Shown one piece after another: positions 11,301 through 20,001 of a stretch of DNA of 64,000 nt. A program made the translations under genes and the position numbers. Location: assembly GCA_023897205.1 (NCBI GenBank), contig JAHWDD010000009.1:806001-870000 (forward strand). Direction: 5' to 3'. The first letter of the stretch is position 1; each line of letters opens with the position of its first letter. Under the pieces are notes generated by a model. That model was not told where the DNA came from and searched no databases. It saw nothing but the letters and a program-made list of their open reading frames with translations. The stretch comes from Exophiala sp. HKRS030 (lineage: Eukaryota; Ascomycota; Eurotiomycetes; Chaetothyriales; Herpotrichiellaceae).

Positions 11301-11355
11301 TATTGACCAAGGTCCCATTCACATTTTTTTCGTAGCTTAAAAACACATACCTAAT
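8329..11355. other. 3-kb gene-poor intergenic region
   Basis: The largest gap in the window. It lies upstream of the 549-aa gene and downstream of rrp5. Frames are short, mostly lack ATG starts and match nothing I know. Local features: several CCTAGGTA-type words around 8805-8965, and at 10959-10994 (minus strand) an intron-like string with GTGAGT, TACTAAC and CGCAG signals behind a frame encoding a hydrophobic segment (about 11000-11200). A TATATATA run sits at about 11211-11220. A non-coding RNA or decayed gene is possible but unproven. Confidence 0.45.
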
Positions 11356-14300
11356 CTACTCGCTTACCTGCTGCTGCTGTCGAGCCGTGTACTCGCGCGC
11401 CCACTCGGCCGCACGGGCCTGGACTTCTTCCACCTTGCGCGAGCCGCCGCCGCGCTTCTCCTCGAACTTGACCCATCGCTTGAAGAAGTGCTTGGCCTGC
11501 TCCGGCTTCAGCTTCACCCCCAGGACGCGCTCGTACGTCTCTCGGACTTTCTCCTGGTCGCCCAACTTCTCCTCCTGGTCGAGGATGACGTTGAACAAGT
11601 CCAACCGTTTTGGGTACTCGGCCAGCAAGCCCTCGAACAGCGTGCGCCCGCGTTCGGGCAGGCCGTGTTTGGACTTGAACTCCAACAGCGCAAAGGACTT
11701 TGTCAGTTCGAAGCGCGCCCGGTTCTCTTCCTTCTTGTCCTTGGTGGTGGACGGCAGGGTCTTGGACGCACGGGGCAGCAGGTCCCGAGCTTCGTCGGGT
11801 TTGTTGAGGACGTCGAACAGGAACGTCGCGTAGTTGACCCAGACGTCCAGGTCGGCCTTGAATTTCTTGAGCATCTCGTTGAACTTCTCGCTCGCCCTGT
11901 CGTACTTGCCGGACTGGATGAGGATGCTCGCGACCCGGGAGTAGATCTGCTGCTGGTCATTGTACTCCAACGCGCGTTTGAAAATCGCGTCGAGGCTCTC
12001 GTCGTCCCCGCGGGCATCTTCGAGGTTGAGAAGCGCGGTCCAGACCTTCAATTTCTCCTCCTCAGACCCAGGACCGAGCCCGATGGATCGCAGTGCGCGT
12101 TCGCCAATCTCACGGGCACGGTCGACTTCCTCTAGGCCAAGATGGAACGCCATGTACTGGAGCCAGAGATCGCCCGAGTCGGGCTCGGCAAGAAGAAGAC
12201 GCTCAAAGTCATCAGAGGATTGAGGCCCGTTGGTATCAAGGTCCGCTGTGCGATCGACGACGGTTTCCGCTCGCTTCTTCTTCTTCTTGTGCGACTTGCT
12301 GGCCTGCTCGTTGTCTGATTCAGAATCTTCAACGACACGCTTTCCGGCTTTACCAGCGACCAATCCAGACGTTCCTGTCCAGTCGAAGCCGCCAACACTG
12401 AGACCTTTTAGTTTACTACCCGCCGCTTTCGTTTCGTCGTCGCTGGCCTCAAGCTCAGAGTCATCAGCTTCCGCATCCTCATCGTCCTCGCTTCCCTCGA
12501 GGTCAATTTGTAGCTCGTCATCGTCGTCTTCGCTTGCTTCAACATCCTCGTCGTCGTTGTCCACATCGTCCATGACCTCATCAAGCTTCACGCCATCCTC
12601 CTCGTCGTCTTCGTCGCCAGATGGCGCATCAACACCGGCAACATCCGCAAAATAAGAAGCTTTCATGCCGAAATTGACCCTACGATTTGCAGGATCAAGC
12701 TTGAGCACCTTAGCTTTGACCGCGTCTCCTTCGCTGAAGAGCTTTGTGGCATCTTCTATCCTCTGCTCGGCGATTTCGCTACGGTGACAAAGGCCACGAA
12801 CGTTCTCTGAGTTGTCAACCACGATGAAAACGCCGAATGATTCGACTTTGACGACCTTTGCAGTAACAATATCCCCTACATGCAAGTCGCCGAAGGTGAG
12901 AGGCGCTTTATAGTTCGGATCCAAGGCGGACTGCTTCAGGCTCATCTGAATATGACCGGATACCTTGTCGACCAGGGTAATCTTGCCCTGAACCAGTTGG
13001 TCTCGCTGGAAATGGTCCTTCCAATCTTTGAGATATTGATCTGACAAGTGGCTTACCCTAACGAATGCTGTGAAGCCGTGCCCAAGGGTCACAAAAACTC
13101 CTTTATCAGTGATGTTGCAGATGAAACCCCGAACCACATCATTGACGGAAAGATGGTCGATTGAGGTGATATCAGGATCATTGACTGGAGATGACGAGCT
13201 CAGAACTTTGGACCGACGCGTAGATAGTCTGACCTTCTTGTTGGGAACGTCTACGTCGAGTACACAGACTCGAAGGACATCATTCTTCTGGAATTTTGCA
13301 GTGTTGGCATCATTGTAGTTGTCGGCAATATCAATGAGTTCGACAGCGCCCACAACATGTTCGCTGAGCTGAACAAGAACATTGCGATCACTCACTTTGG
13401 TGACTCGGCCAGGGAGGATGAGACCTTTCGATATATCCTTGATAGTGAGTGAGCCGACGGACGCATCTGATCTTGCAGTAAGATCAAGACGGTTCTTCTC
13501 AGCATCCACAGATACAACATGTACACGGAGTGCCGAACCAACGGGAAAGTTTGCCTCTACATTTGAGGTTAGGGAAAGATCATCGGACACGTCCGTCACT
13601 CGGATTCTTCCCCGTACACTTGGCGATATGTTGACCCAGAGACAGTCTTCTGTGATGTTGTTGACGAAGGCAAGCCACGAGGAGCCGACAGATACATCTT
13701 GCAGCTTCAAGTTCGCTTTACCAGGTTCAGACACGGAACTGGGTTTACAGCAAAGCTCAAGGACTGTGTTCTTTCCTTGTCGATGCGTCAATGGCAGGAA
13801 TCTATGGTTCCTAGTGTCGTGGGCTCCAAGGATTTTGACATTAAGTTCTTGCTTAGGGCTGAAGTGCTTGAGCGGCCGCTTGCGATCCTTAATATCTTTC
13901 CATTCGTCAAAGACTTCAGATACATCGATTCGTCCCTGAACATTTTTTGCGAGCTCAACGTTGATTTGCGTCTCTTTCACAGACGTGATTCGTACTTTAG
14001 TTAACTTGCCCACTGACAGATCGTCCAGTGTCTTGAGACTGGTATCAATAGGTTCAACAACGTCTGGAAGTGGCAGTGCTGGATCCTCAGTTGTTGGTTC
14101 CGATATGCTGTCCCGCATCGTGAGCCAAAATCGGGGAGTTGCGCCCTTGTAGTCAATTGAGAGAATCCGTGCTGTAACAGGCTGGAATTTTGTCATATCA
14201 AAGTCATGCTGATCTTCCTGCTCTACCGGGACCTGTTTTCGGGTGATAAGACCACTAATATTTGCGGCAAAGGTCACAAATACACCATCCTCGGTGATGT

Positions 14301-16800
14301 TAGACACGTAGCCTGTGACGAGCGCGTTGAGCTGAAGCTCCTCGTAGCTCTTTAGGAGGGTTCCATCTTGAGCTGCTTTGACTAGACTTTGCTTGTTCGT
14401 GAGCACGACAAGTCTCCTCTTCGCTTGCACTTGTAAAATAACCAAATTCTCCAGCTTCTGACCAACGCGAATCTTGTTGAACGCAGAAGCTCGCTTGTTT
14501 GGTGTTCCATCCGATACATGATCCAAGGTCAGGCGGGCAATGGCATCGGACCCTTCAAGTCGTAATAAGATGTCGTTCTGCGATTTTTCGAATACAGTAC
14601 CACTGACAAGCGAACCGTGCTTCAGCGCTGCAAGGGCACTCTCGGTTGATGGATTGGCGTTGGCATCTCTGCAAGAGACCGTAAGGCGTCGATCCTCTGC
14701 ATTGATGCTGATAGCATTGACGGTCAAAACCTGACCAACCCTGAAGTGCTCGGTAGCGTCTTTAATATATGCTTCACTCATTTCGTGGACCGGGAGGAAT
14801 CCTCGTACTGGGCCAAAAAACCGGACGACTGCGCCAAAGCGATCCACCTTGGTCAATGTCCCAACCGTGGAACTCCCAACCTCGATGTCGTCGAAACGGA
14901 GCCATGCCTTTTGGTCGCTGTTGACGATTGATTTCTTCAAAGTCAGCTTAAGCCGGCGCCTTGCTGGATCCGTTGACAACACTCTTGCCGTCACTGTCTG
15001 GCCTACTCGGAACTTCCTCTCAGGATGCTTAAGGTCAACATCAGACATATGTATTTGCGGAACCAGACCACTAATCCCCTCTGCTAGATTGACCAACAAA
15101 CCGGAGACACCGTTTGAGCCGATGATAATCTTTTCGACAGTTCCTTTGACCACAGCTCCGATTGGCACATCATCAAAGCGGAGGAATGGTTGATTGAGTA
15201 CTTTTTGCTGAAGTGAGAGGACGTATAGATTGTCGATAGGGTTGTAATCTAATACCCGGGCTTTGTGGTTAGTACCAAGCTTGAATGGACCACTGGCTTC
15301 GGACAAAGTGTCGGTCTTTTCATCAGAAAGACGCGAGATGTGCGCAAAACCAATAAGGTTCTCATTCAACTGCAAGTAAACACCCAACCCAGACTCCACG
15401 CGGACCACTGTCGCTTCATCTATGACGGAAGATAAAGCAAGTTTGAGGTTTGCTTCGGTCGACTGTTCTTCGTCCGGTTTCAAATCGACCAGATCGTCCA
15501 GTACCGAAAATCCGAGTTTCTTGACATCTGATGTAGGGAAATTACAGATCAGCCGGCCAGTTACTTTCTTACCAACTTCGAACTTGGCCAGGAATGCTTC
15601 TTTGTCTTTATAGGAGCCCGAGTGCACTAGGTCAGCCGTTACATCCAGCATACCCATGATCTTACCAGCAAGACCATACTCAGGGCGCTGTGTAATCAAT
15701 ATTTCAGCTCGTGTGCCCGGAAGGAAGGTGTCAATGGATGGGGCAGACTTGACAGTCAGACTCTTTGACAGATCTGCAGAGAGCCTCAAGACTTTGCCCT
15801 TTGAACCACCCTCAAGAATGGTGCACAAGAGCACAGTCCCAGTCCGAACATCAGACAACGGTAAATCGTCCGGTAACTCCTTCTTCGAGACGAAACCGCG
15901 CACCGCCTCTCCGTTGTCATTGAATGCCAATTCTACCGCCAAACCAGTGTCCTCAACACTTCGGACAGAAACCTGGACAGTAGCCCCTGTGGCAAGATTT
16001 GTTCGATTCAAGCCGATGTTGGTCAAGGCCGGCTCGATGGATAGCTCAATGCGCTTTCGAGCTGATGGTCTGCCTGCGCCTTTTTCCTGCTCTGTGGAAG
16101 TCACTGCCGCTCGCAGATATTGTCCCACTCTAAAATAATTTTTAAGAGCAATATCCCTCTCTTCGTCATCATTATCCTCATCCTCGTCACTTTGATCCGC
16201 ATCCCCCTTGATCAGAGCCTGGATCTTCTCGCTGAATTGTGGGGAGATCGACGTGAGAGGAACGTATCCTACTAGGTTGTTGGGCAAAGCAAGTGTAAGG
16301 GTTCTGGTGCTGATAGATATGATTTGACCAAGAATCAACGAGTCGGTCGTTATGCGTTTGTAGTTCAGACCTCCGATCTGCACCTCGGGAGCATCGGTTG
16401 TCGAGCTTTCGGGTCTACGTTTGCTCTTTTTCGACTTCTTCGCTGGCTTCTTGACCTCCACGCCGGAGAGCGAGTTCTGTTCTTCATCACTTGTGTCCAT
16501 TTGTGTAGATGCACCTCCAAACAGATCTTGACTCTTTCGTTCTCTTGCGACATCTCTAGTAGCTTTCACCTGGATTTGCTTTTGTTCCAAGGGAGTGAGT
16601 AGTCCTGCACCACCTCGAGGAAACGCAGGTTGCTCTTTGGTAAGGACAGACACATGTTTAGGCTTCTGTGTTGTGTCTTGATCGGCTACCGGCGTTTGCT
16701 TTTTCGTCTTTACCTCAAACTTGGTCTCAGACTTCGATCGCTTGTTCGCTGGACTGGTAGGGACTTCATCGCCCGCCAGCTTTCTCTTGGAGGGAGCCAT
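11356..16800 (-). CDS. rrp5: rRNA biogenesis protein Rrp5
   Basis: An intronless 1814-codon frame. The frame stays open upstream to 17022, but the first ATG is at 16800 (MAPSKRKLAGDEVP, a typical basic nucleolar start). Residues of about 130-1370 contain around a dozen S1 RNA-binding repeats, recognisable by motifs such as VGQ.V.A.V, GLVPQIHMSD and VRVSHLSDQYLKD. Residues of about 1385-1470 are an extreme Asp/Glu tract, followed by a Lys-rich nuclear signal (SHKKKKKR). The last 300 residues are HAT/TPR-like helical repeats (ERLLLAEPDSGDLWLQYMAF; ARFELTKSFALLEFKSK). Known role: nucleolar factor needed for both 18S and 5.8S pre-rRNA processing within the SSU processome and pre-60S particles. 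Size agrees with fungal orthologues (about 1.7-1.8 kaa). It is divergent from cdt2. Confidence 0.96.
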   Translation of the reverse strand: MAPSKRKLAGDEVPTSPANKRSKSETKFEVKTKKQTPVADQDTTQKPKHVSVLTKEQPAFPRGGAGLLTPLEQKQIQVKATRDVARERKSQDLFGGASTQMDTSDEEQNSLSGVEVKKPAKKSKKSKRRPESSTTDAPEVQIGGLNYKRITTDSLILGQIISISTRTLTLALPNNLVGYVPLTSISPQFSEKIQALIKGDADQSDEDEDNDDEERDIALKNYFRVGQYLRAAVTSTEQEKGAGRPSARKRIELSIEPALTNIGLNRTNLATGATVQVSVRSVEDTGLAVELAFNDNGEAVRGFVSKKELPDDLPLSDVRTGTVLLCTILEGGSKGKVLRLSADLSKSLTVKSAPSIDTFLPGTRAEILITQRPEYGLAGKIMGMLDVTADLVHSGSYKDKEAFLAKFEVGKKVTGRLICNFPTSDVKKLGFSVLDDLVDLKPDEEQSTEANLKLALSSVIDEATVVRVESGLGVYLQLNENLIGFAHISRLSDEKTDTLSEASGPFKLGTNHKARVLDYNPIDNLYVLSLQQKVLNQPFLRFDDVPIGAVVKGTVEKIIIGSNGVSGLLVNLAEGISGLVPQIHMSDVDLKHPERKFRVGQTVTARVLSTDPARRRLKLTLKKSIVNSDQKAWLRFDDIEVGSSTVGTLTKVDRFGAVVRFFGPVRGFLPVHEMSEAYIKDATEHFRVGQVLTVNAISINAEDRRLTVSCRDANANPSTESALAALKHGSLVSGTVFEKSQNDILLRLEGSDAIARLTLDHVSDGTPNKRASAFNKIRVGQKLENLVILQVQAKRRLVVLTNKQSLVKAAQDGTLLKSYEELQLNALVTGYVSNITEDGVFVTFAANISGLITRKQVPVEQEDQHDFDMTKFQPVTARILSIDYKGATPRFWLTMRDSISEPTTEDPALPLPDVVEPIDTSLKTLDDLSVGKLTKVRITSVKETQINVELAKNVQGRIDVSEVFDEWKDIKDRKRPLKHFSPKQELNVKILGAHDTRNHRFLPLTHRQGKNTVLELCCKPSSVSEPGKANLKLQDVSVGSSWLAFVNNITEDCLWVNISPSVRGRIRVTDVSDDLSLTSNVEANFPVGSALRVHVVSVDAEKNRLDLTARSDASVGSLTIKDISKGLILPGRVTKVSDRNVLVQLSEHVVGAVELIDIADNYNDANTAKFQKNDVLRVCVLDVDVPNKKVRLSTRRSKVLSSSSPVNDPDITSIDHLSVNDVVRGFICNITDKGVFVTLGHGFTAFVRVSHLSDQYLKDWKDHFQRDQLVQGKITLVDKVSGHIQMSLKQSALDPNYKAPLTFGDLHVGDIVTAKVVKVESFGVFIVVDNSENVRGLCHRSEIAEQRIEDATKLFSEGDAVKAKVLKLDPANRRVNFGMKASYFADVAGVDAPSGDEDDEEDGVKLDEVMDDVDNDDEDVEASEDDDDELQIDLEGSEDDEDAEADDSELEASDDETKAAGSKLKGLSVGGFDWTGTSGLVAGKAGKRVVEDSESDNEQASKSHKKKKKRAETVVDRTADLDTNGPQSSDDFERLLLAEPDSGDLWLQYMAFHLGLEEVDRAREIGERALRSIGLGPGSEEEKLKVWTALLNLEDARGDDESLDAIFKRALEYNDQQQIYSRVASILIQSGKYDRASEKFNEMLKKFKADLDVWVNYATFLFDVLNKPDEARDLLPRASKTLPSTTKDKKEENRARFELTKSFALLEFKSKHGLPERGRTLFEGLLAEYPKRLDLFNVILDQEEKLGDQEKVRETYERVLGVKLKPEQAKHFFKRWVKFEEKRGGGSRKVEEVQARAAEWAREYTARQQQQVSE

Positions 16801-17292
16801 ACTGGAATTAAGCAACTCAGAAGAGCTTAGACTCGCCAGATGAGTTGATTCGGTATCAAGGACTGTTCGGCTTGGGTTACTGCTGCATCGCAGGCCTCCT
16901 CGTGCGTCGACGACAATAACTGGGCGAGTCGTGCGGGCTGGAAATTTTTTGGAGTTTGAGGACGTTTTTCCATTCTCGGAGAAAGACCCGCTCCACCAAT
17001 TATGTGAGGCCGCTCCCGGCAAACTTTCCCTGGGCTCGACGCGTCGTTCATGCGTCGCGCGTCAGGGAATCAATTAAAGAATACGTGCTTGTCCGCCTCC
17101 CACTATTCTGGCTGACCTCTGGCTGACCTCTGGCTACACCTCTACACCTCGACCAAATCTCTCATCACCATTTGGGGATCCAGTGGCATCTAATTTTCTA
17201 CTTGGCTGGACTTGAGAGGCCACACCAATCGTGTCTCGAGCTGACTGATATCTCAAGCCTGCTCTGAGTGTTTGTATCAAATCATTTCGTCA
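16801..17292. promoter_or_regulatory. Divergent promoter region rrp5 / cdt2 with an MCB-like site
   Basis: 492 bp between two start codons. It contains a perfect ACGCGT at 17039-17044, followed closely by CGTCGCGCGTC (about 17054-17064), both like the MluI cell-cycle box bound by MBF in yeasts. An 11-bp direct repeat (TCTGGCTGACC) is present twice, with a partial third copy, at 17107-17140. Assignment to either gene is inference. Confidence 0.5.
17107..17140. repeat. Short direct repeat TCTGGCTGACC (about 2.7 copies)
   Basis: Two exact 11-bp units followed by a diverged third, then a doubled TCTACACC-like word. It lies in the rrp5/cdt2 intergenic region. Confidence 0.6.
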
Positions 17293-19356
17293 ATGGTCAT
17301 GGAGCGGACGCCAGAGAGACCTTCACATGGTGACACTGTGACCTTTGCCGTTCCCGAGGATACGGTTCGAAGTCCTCGCCGAAGTAGCCGTGTCAAGAAG
17401 AATCCTTCCGTAACCCCAAGACGCTTCAACAAGTTCTTCACGCCGAGAGCTCGAAATCTGCAGCGTGCGGTTCGAAGCTCGAGAAGAGCTCTACATGATC
17501 TTTCTGCAGCCAGTTTGAACAGTCGAGCCGATAATACACACCGTCCAAACAAAAGGAGGAGAATCTCTTTTTCCTCAGTGCCATCTCTTCCGTCGTCCCC
17601 GATCCGCAAAGACTCGAGCTCTCTAGTCGCAAGGCCCAATGTTGAAGTTCAAGACCTGATGCCCGCCCCCGAGGCCTGTGCCGACTGTTTCGATACGGAA
17701 TATGAGGATGAAGACGAGGACGAGGACGAGGAAATTCTAGGCACGACAAGAGCATTCCCTGCCCCACTAAAACCATATCCCACCATCAGCACCTCAGCAG
17801 CGGCATTATCCCGACGACTCGGCGTGAGAAGCAGGATAGTGGAGGCAAAAGATAGCAATCTATGGCAACATGAAACAGCAAATTTCTACAGTTCAGCAGA
17901 TGATTTCTACTCCTACAACCGACAGGTTGCATCTTTACCATTCTGTGCGACTGGCTTCAAGACCGTCTCCTTGGTCGCTGTTGGTGATGAGGATGGCACC
18001 GTACGTATACACGATGCGTGCAGTCAGGCCCAATCATACAACGAGGTATTCCTGCACATGCATCCTCACGACAACGCAATCATGGATCTGGAACTGTCTG
18101 AAGACGACGCACTACTCGCCACCGCATCCGGAGATCAAACATGCCGAATTGTTGATATGAAACAGCAAGTCTCGACCCATACGCTTGTTGGCCACACCGG
18201 TTCGATCAAGCGCGTTCAATTTCAGCCAGGATCTGGAAACCATGTTCTAGCAACATGTTCCAGAGATGGGAGCATTTGTCTATGGGACCTCCGATGCGCC
18301 AAAGCGAAAGGCTCTACGATGTTCCAAGAACTCCGACGTGAAAGTGCAGCCTTCTTGGAGAATAGCAGAGAAGTCAATACGATCAACGACATCCGTGACG
18401 CGCACACGGCTGCCCGCAACGGCTCGTTATCGAAAGGCCGTCGCCAGCAAATCCCCATATCCGCTCGTAACGACTTTGCAGTGACGACCTGTGCCTTCAT
18501 CAGTGCCAGCCGACCGCACCTCCTGGCCAGCGCATCTGAAAATGATGCCATCATCAAGCTGTGGGATATGCGTACGTCTTACAAACAGCGCTCCGGCCGA
18601 CCAAATCCAATTTCTGCCACCCTCGAGCCGCAGTCTCACCAAAACCACCGTCAATTTGGGGTCACCTCGATAGCAATGAGCAGCGACGGGTCGAGACTTT
18701 ACTCTCTCTGCCGCGACCACACCATCTACGCATACTCGACGGCACACCTCGTCCTTGGCAGTGCGCCTGAGATGTCCCTCTCGTCGTCCACCTCTCGACC
18801 CGCACGTCAACCACGACAGCCCATCCACGGCCTCGGACCCTTATATGGCTTCCGCCACCCATCTCTGCGCCTGCAGACATTCTATGACAAGCTCGCCATC
18901 CGCCGCACATCCGATGACCAACCCCACACCGAAGTTCTGGCCTCGGGCAGCAGCGAAGAATGCGCCGTGCTCTTCCCGACGGACGAACGGTACTTCAACA
19001 GGACCACGCGCCGCCAGCCAGAGAACGCCACCACCCTCGCTCAGCCACGCCTGCGTAATACAGCGCCACCGTCGTCGTCAATGAGCAGCAACAACAACAA
19101 CAAAGATGCGCCGTTGCCCATATACTACCACGGCACCGCCCTCGTCAACGCTCATCGCAAGGAAGTCACCGCCGTGGCCTGGACGAGGAACGGCAACCTC
19201 GTCACCACTGCCGACGACTACACAACGCGGTGCTGGCGTGAGGATGCCGCCCAGGCGCGTATGCTGAGACTCAACAGCGAGCGCGACGCTCGTCGGTACC
19301 AGAGCGGCTGGGCCGACGTCCCAGCGCGGTACGACGACGACGATGACGAGTTTTAG
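17293..19356 (+). CDS. cdt2: WD40 substrate receptor Cdt2/DTL-like (CRL4 ubiquitin ligase)
   Basis: A single 687-codon frame from the first ATG (17293; another at 17299). The frame opens at 17272 without an ATG. The N-terminal 150 residues are basic and disordered, then an acidic run (YEDEDEDEDEEI, about 145). WD40 repeats begin near residue 210. Diagnostic pieces match the Cdt2/DTL propeller: LLATASGDQTCRIVDM, CSRDGSICLWDLRCAK, and ASENDAIIKLWDMRTSY, which carries the WDxR-type residues that contact DDB1. Known role: recruits PCNA-bound Cdt1 and other S-phase substrates, such as the RNR inhibitor Spd1 in fission yeast, for degradation. It is longer than S. pombe Cdt2 because of the disordered N-terminus. 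An RRFNKFFTP segment near residue 45 resembles a PCNA-interacting box lacking its glutamine. Orthology is inferred from repeat motifs only. Confidence 0.83.
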   Translation: MVMERTPERPSHGDTVTFAVPEDTVRSPRRSSRVKKNPSVTPRRFNKFFTPRARNLQRAVRSSRRALHDLSAASLNSRADNTHRPNKRRRISFSSVPSLPSSPIRKDSSSLVARPNVEVQDLMPAPEACADCFDTEYEDEDEDEDEEILGTTRAFPAPLKPYPTISTSAAALSRRLGVRSRIVEAKDSNLWQHETANFYSSADDFYSYNRQVASLPFCATGFKTVSLVAVGDEDGTVRIHDACSQAQSYNEVFLHMHPHDNAIMDLELSEDDALLATASGDQTCRIVDMKQQVSTHTLVGHTGSIKRVQFQPGSGNHVLATCSRDGSICLWDLRCAKAKGSTMFQELRRESAAFLENSREVNTINDIRDAHTAARNGSLSKGRRQQIPISARNDFAVTTCAFISASRPHLLASASENDAIIKLWDMRTSYKQRSGRPNPISATLEPQSHQNHRQFGVTSIAMSSDGSRLYSLCRDHTIYAYSTAHLVLGSAPEMSLSSSTSRPARQPRQPIHGLGPLYGFRHPSLRLQTFYDKLAIRRTSDDQPHTEVLASGSSEECAVLFPTDERYFNRTTRRQPENATTLAQPRLRNTAPPSSSMSSNNNNKDAPLPIYYHGTALVNAHRKEVTAVAWTRNGNLVTTADDYTTRCWREDAAQARMLRLNSERDARRYQSGWADVPARYDDDDDEF

Positions 19357-20001
19357 GAGGTGCAGAAGTAAGGACGAGTAACCGGGCTGACCTGGTGATA
19401 TTCAGAAGATCTGAAGGAGAAGTGTACGTGCATCTATCTGTACACACAACGCTACAGACATGTCAGAAAGTCTTGTTCGCTGGATGGTTTTTTTGCCGTT
19501 GTTTTTGGGCTTTTAATGTCAAAAAGCCACTGTCTTGGGCATTACATTCGTTACTTTAGCAAGCACGCACCAAACCAATCGTCTGGATTTAGTTTAGGAT
19601 GAATCAGACATCACATAGCACCTAGGCTCTGAATACAAAAACCTAGACATTAAACTAAGTACGTGCTGACTCAAGAAAGAAGGAGGCCTCATGGCCACGT
19701 TCCCATTTTTTGATACCTAAAGCCAATGCTTGTTCGTTCAACACAATAATGCAATGCTGCCATGGCCGCTATTCATGCTGGCTCGTCGTAAAAATACACA
19801 AGCTTTGAACCGAAAGCAAATCCCATCAGATCGCGCCAAAAGCAAATAAACCTCAACAACGAGGTTCATGGCAGTCTGTTCTTTTTCGTAAATCATAACA
19901 TCTTCTCCGCCCCCTGCATGCCTCTTCCGTTTTTTGCTGACTGAGATGCAGCACCGACGTGGTAGTAGCACAGTTTCCAGCGCGCATCCTTCCCTGAGCG
20001 A
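19357..20001. other. Convergent 3' intergenic region
   Basis: About 645 bp between the stops of cdt2 (+) and the RhoGEF gene (-). It is AT-richer, with T runs and frames too short to support. It presumably holds both 3' UTRs. Confidence 0.5.

Noticed and set aside
11488..12135. 215-codon plus-strand frame inside rrp5
   Set aside because: It is antisense to the conserved HAT repeats of rrp5; the open frame is a by-product of GC-rich codons.
16801..17022. Upstream extension of the rrp5 frame by 74 codons
   Set aside because: It has no ATG; the methionine at 16800 starts the typical basic N-terminus.
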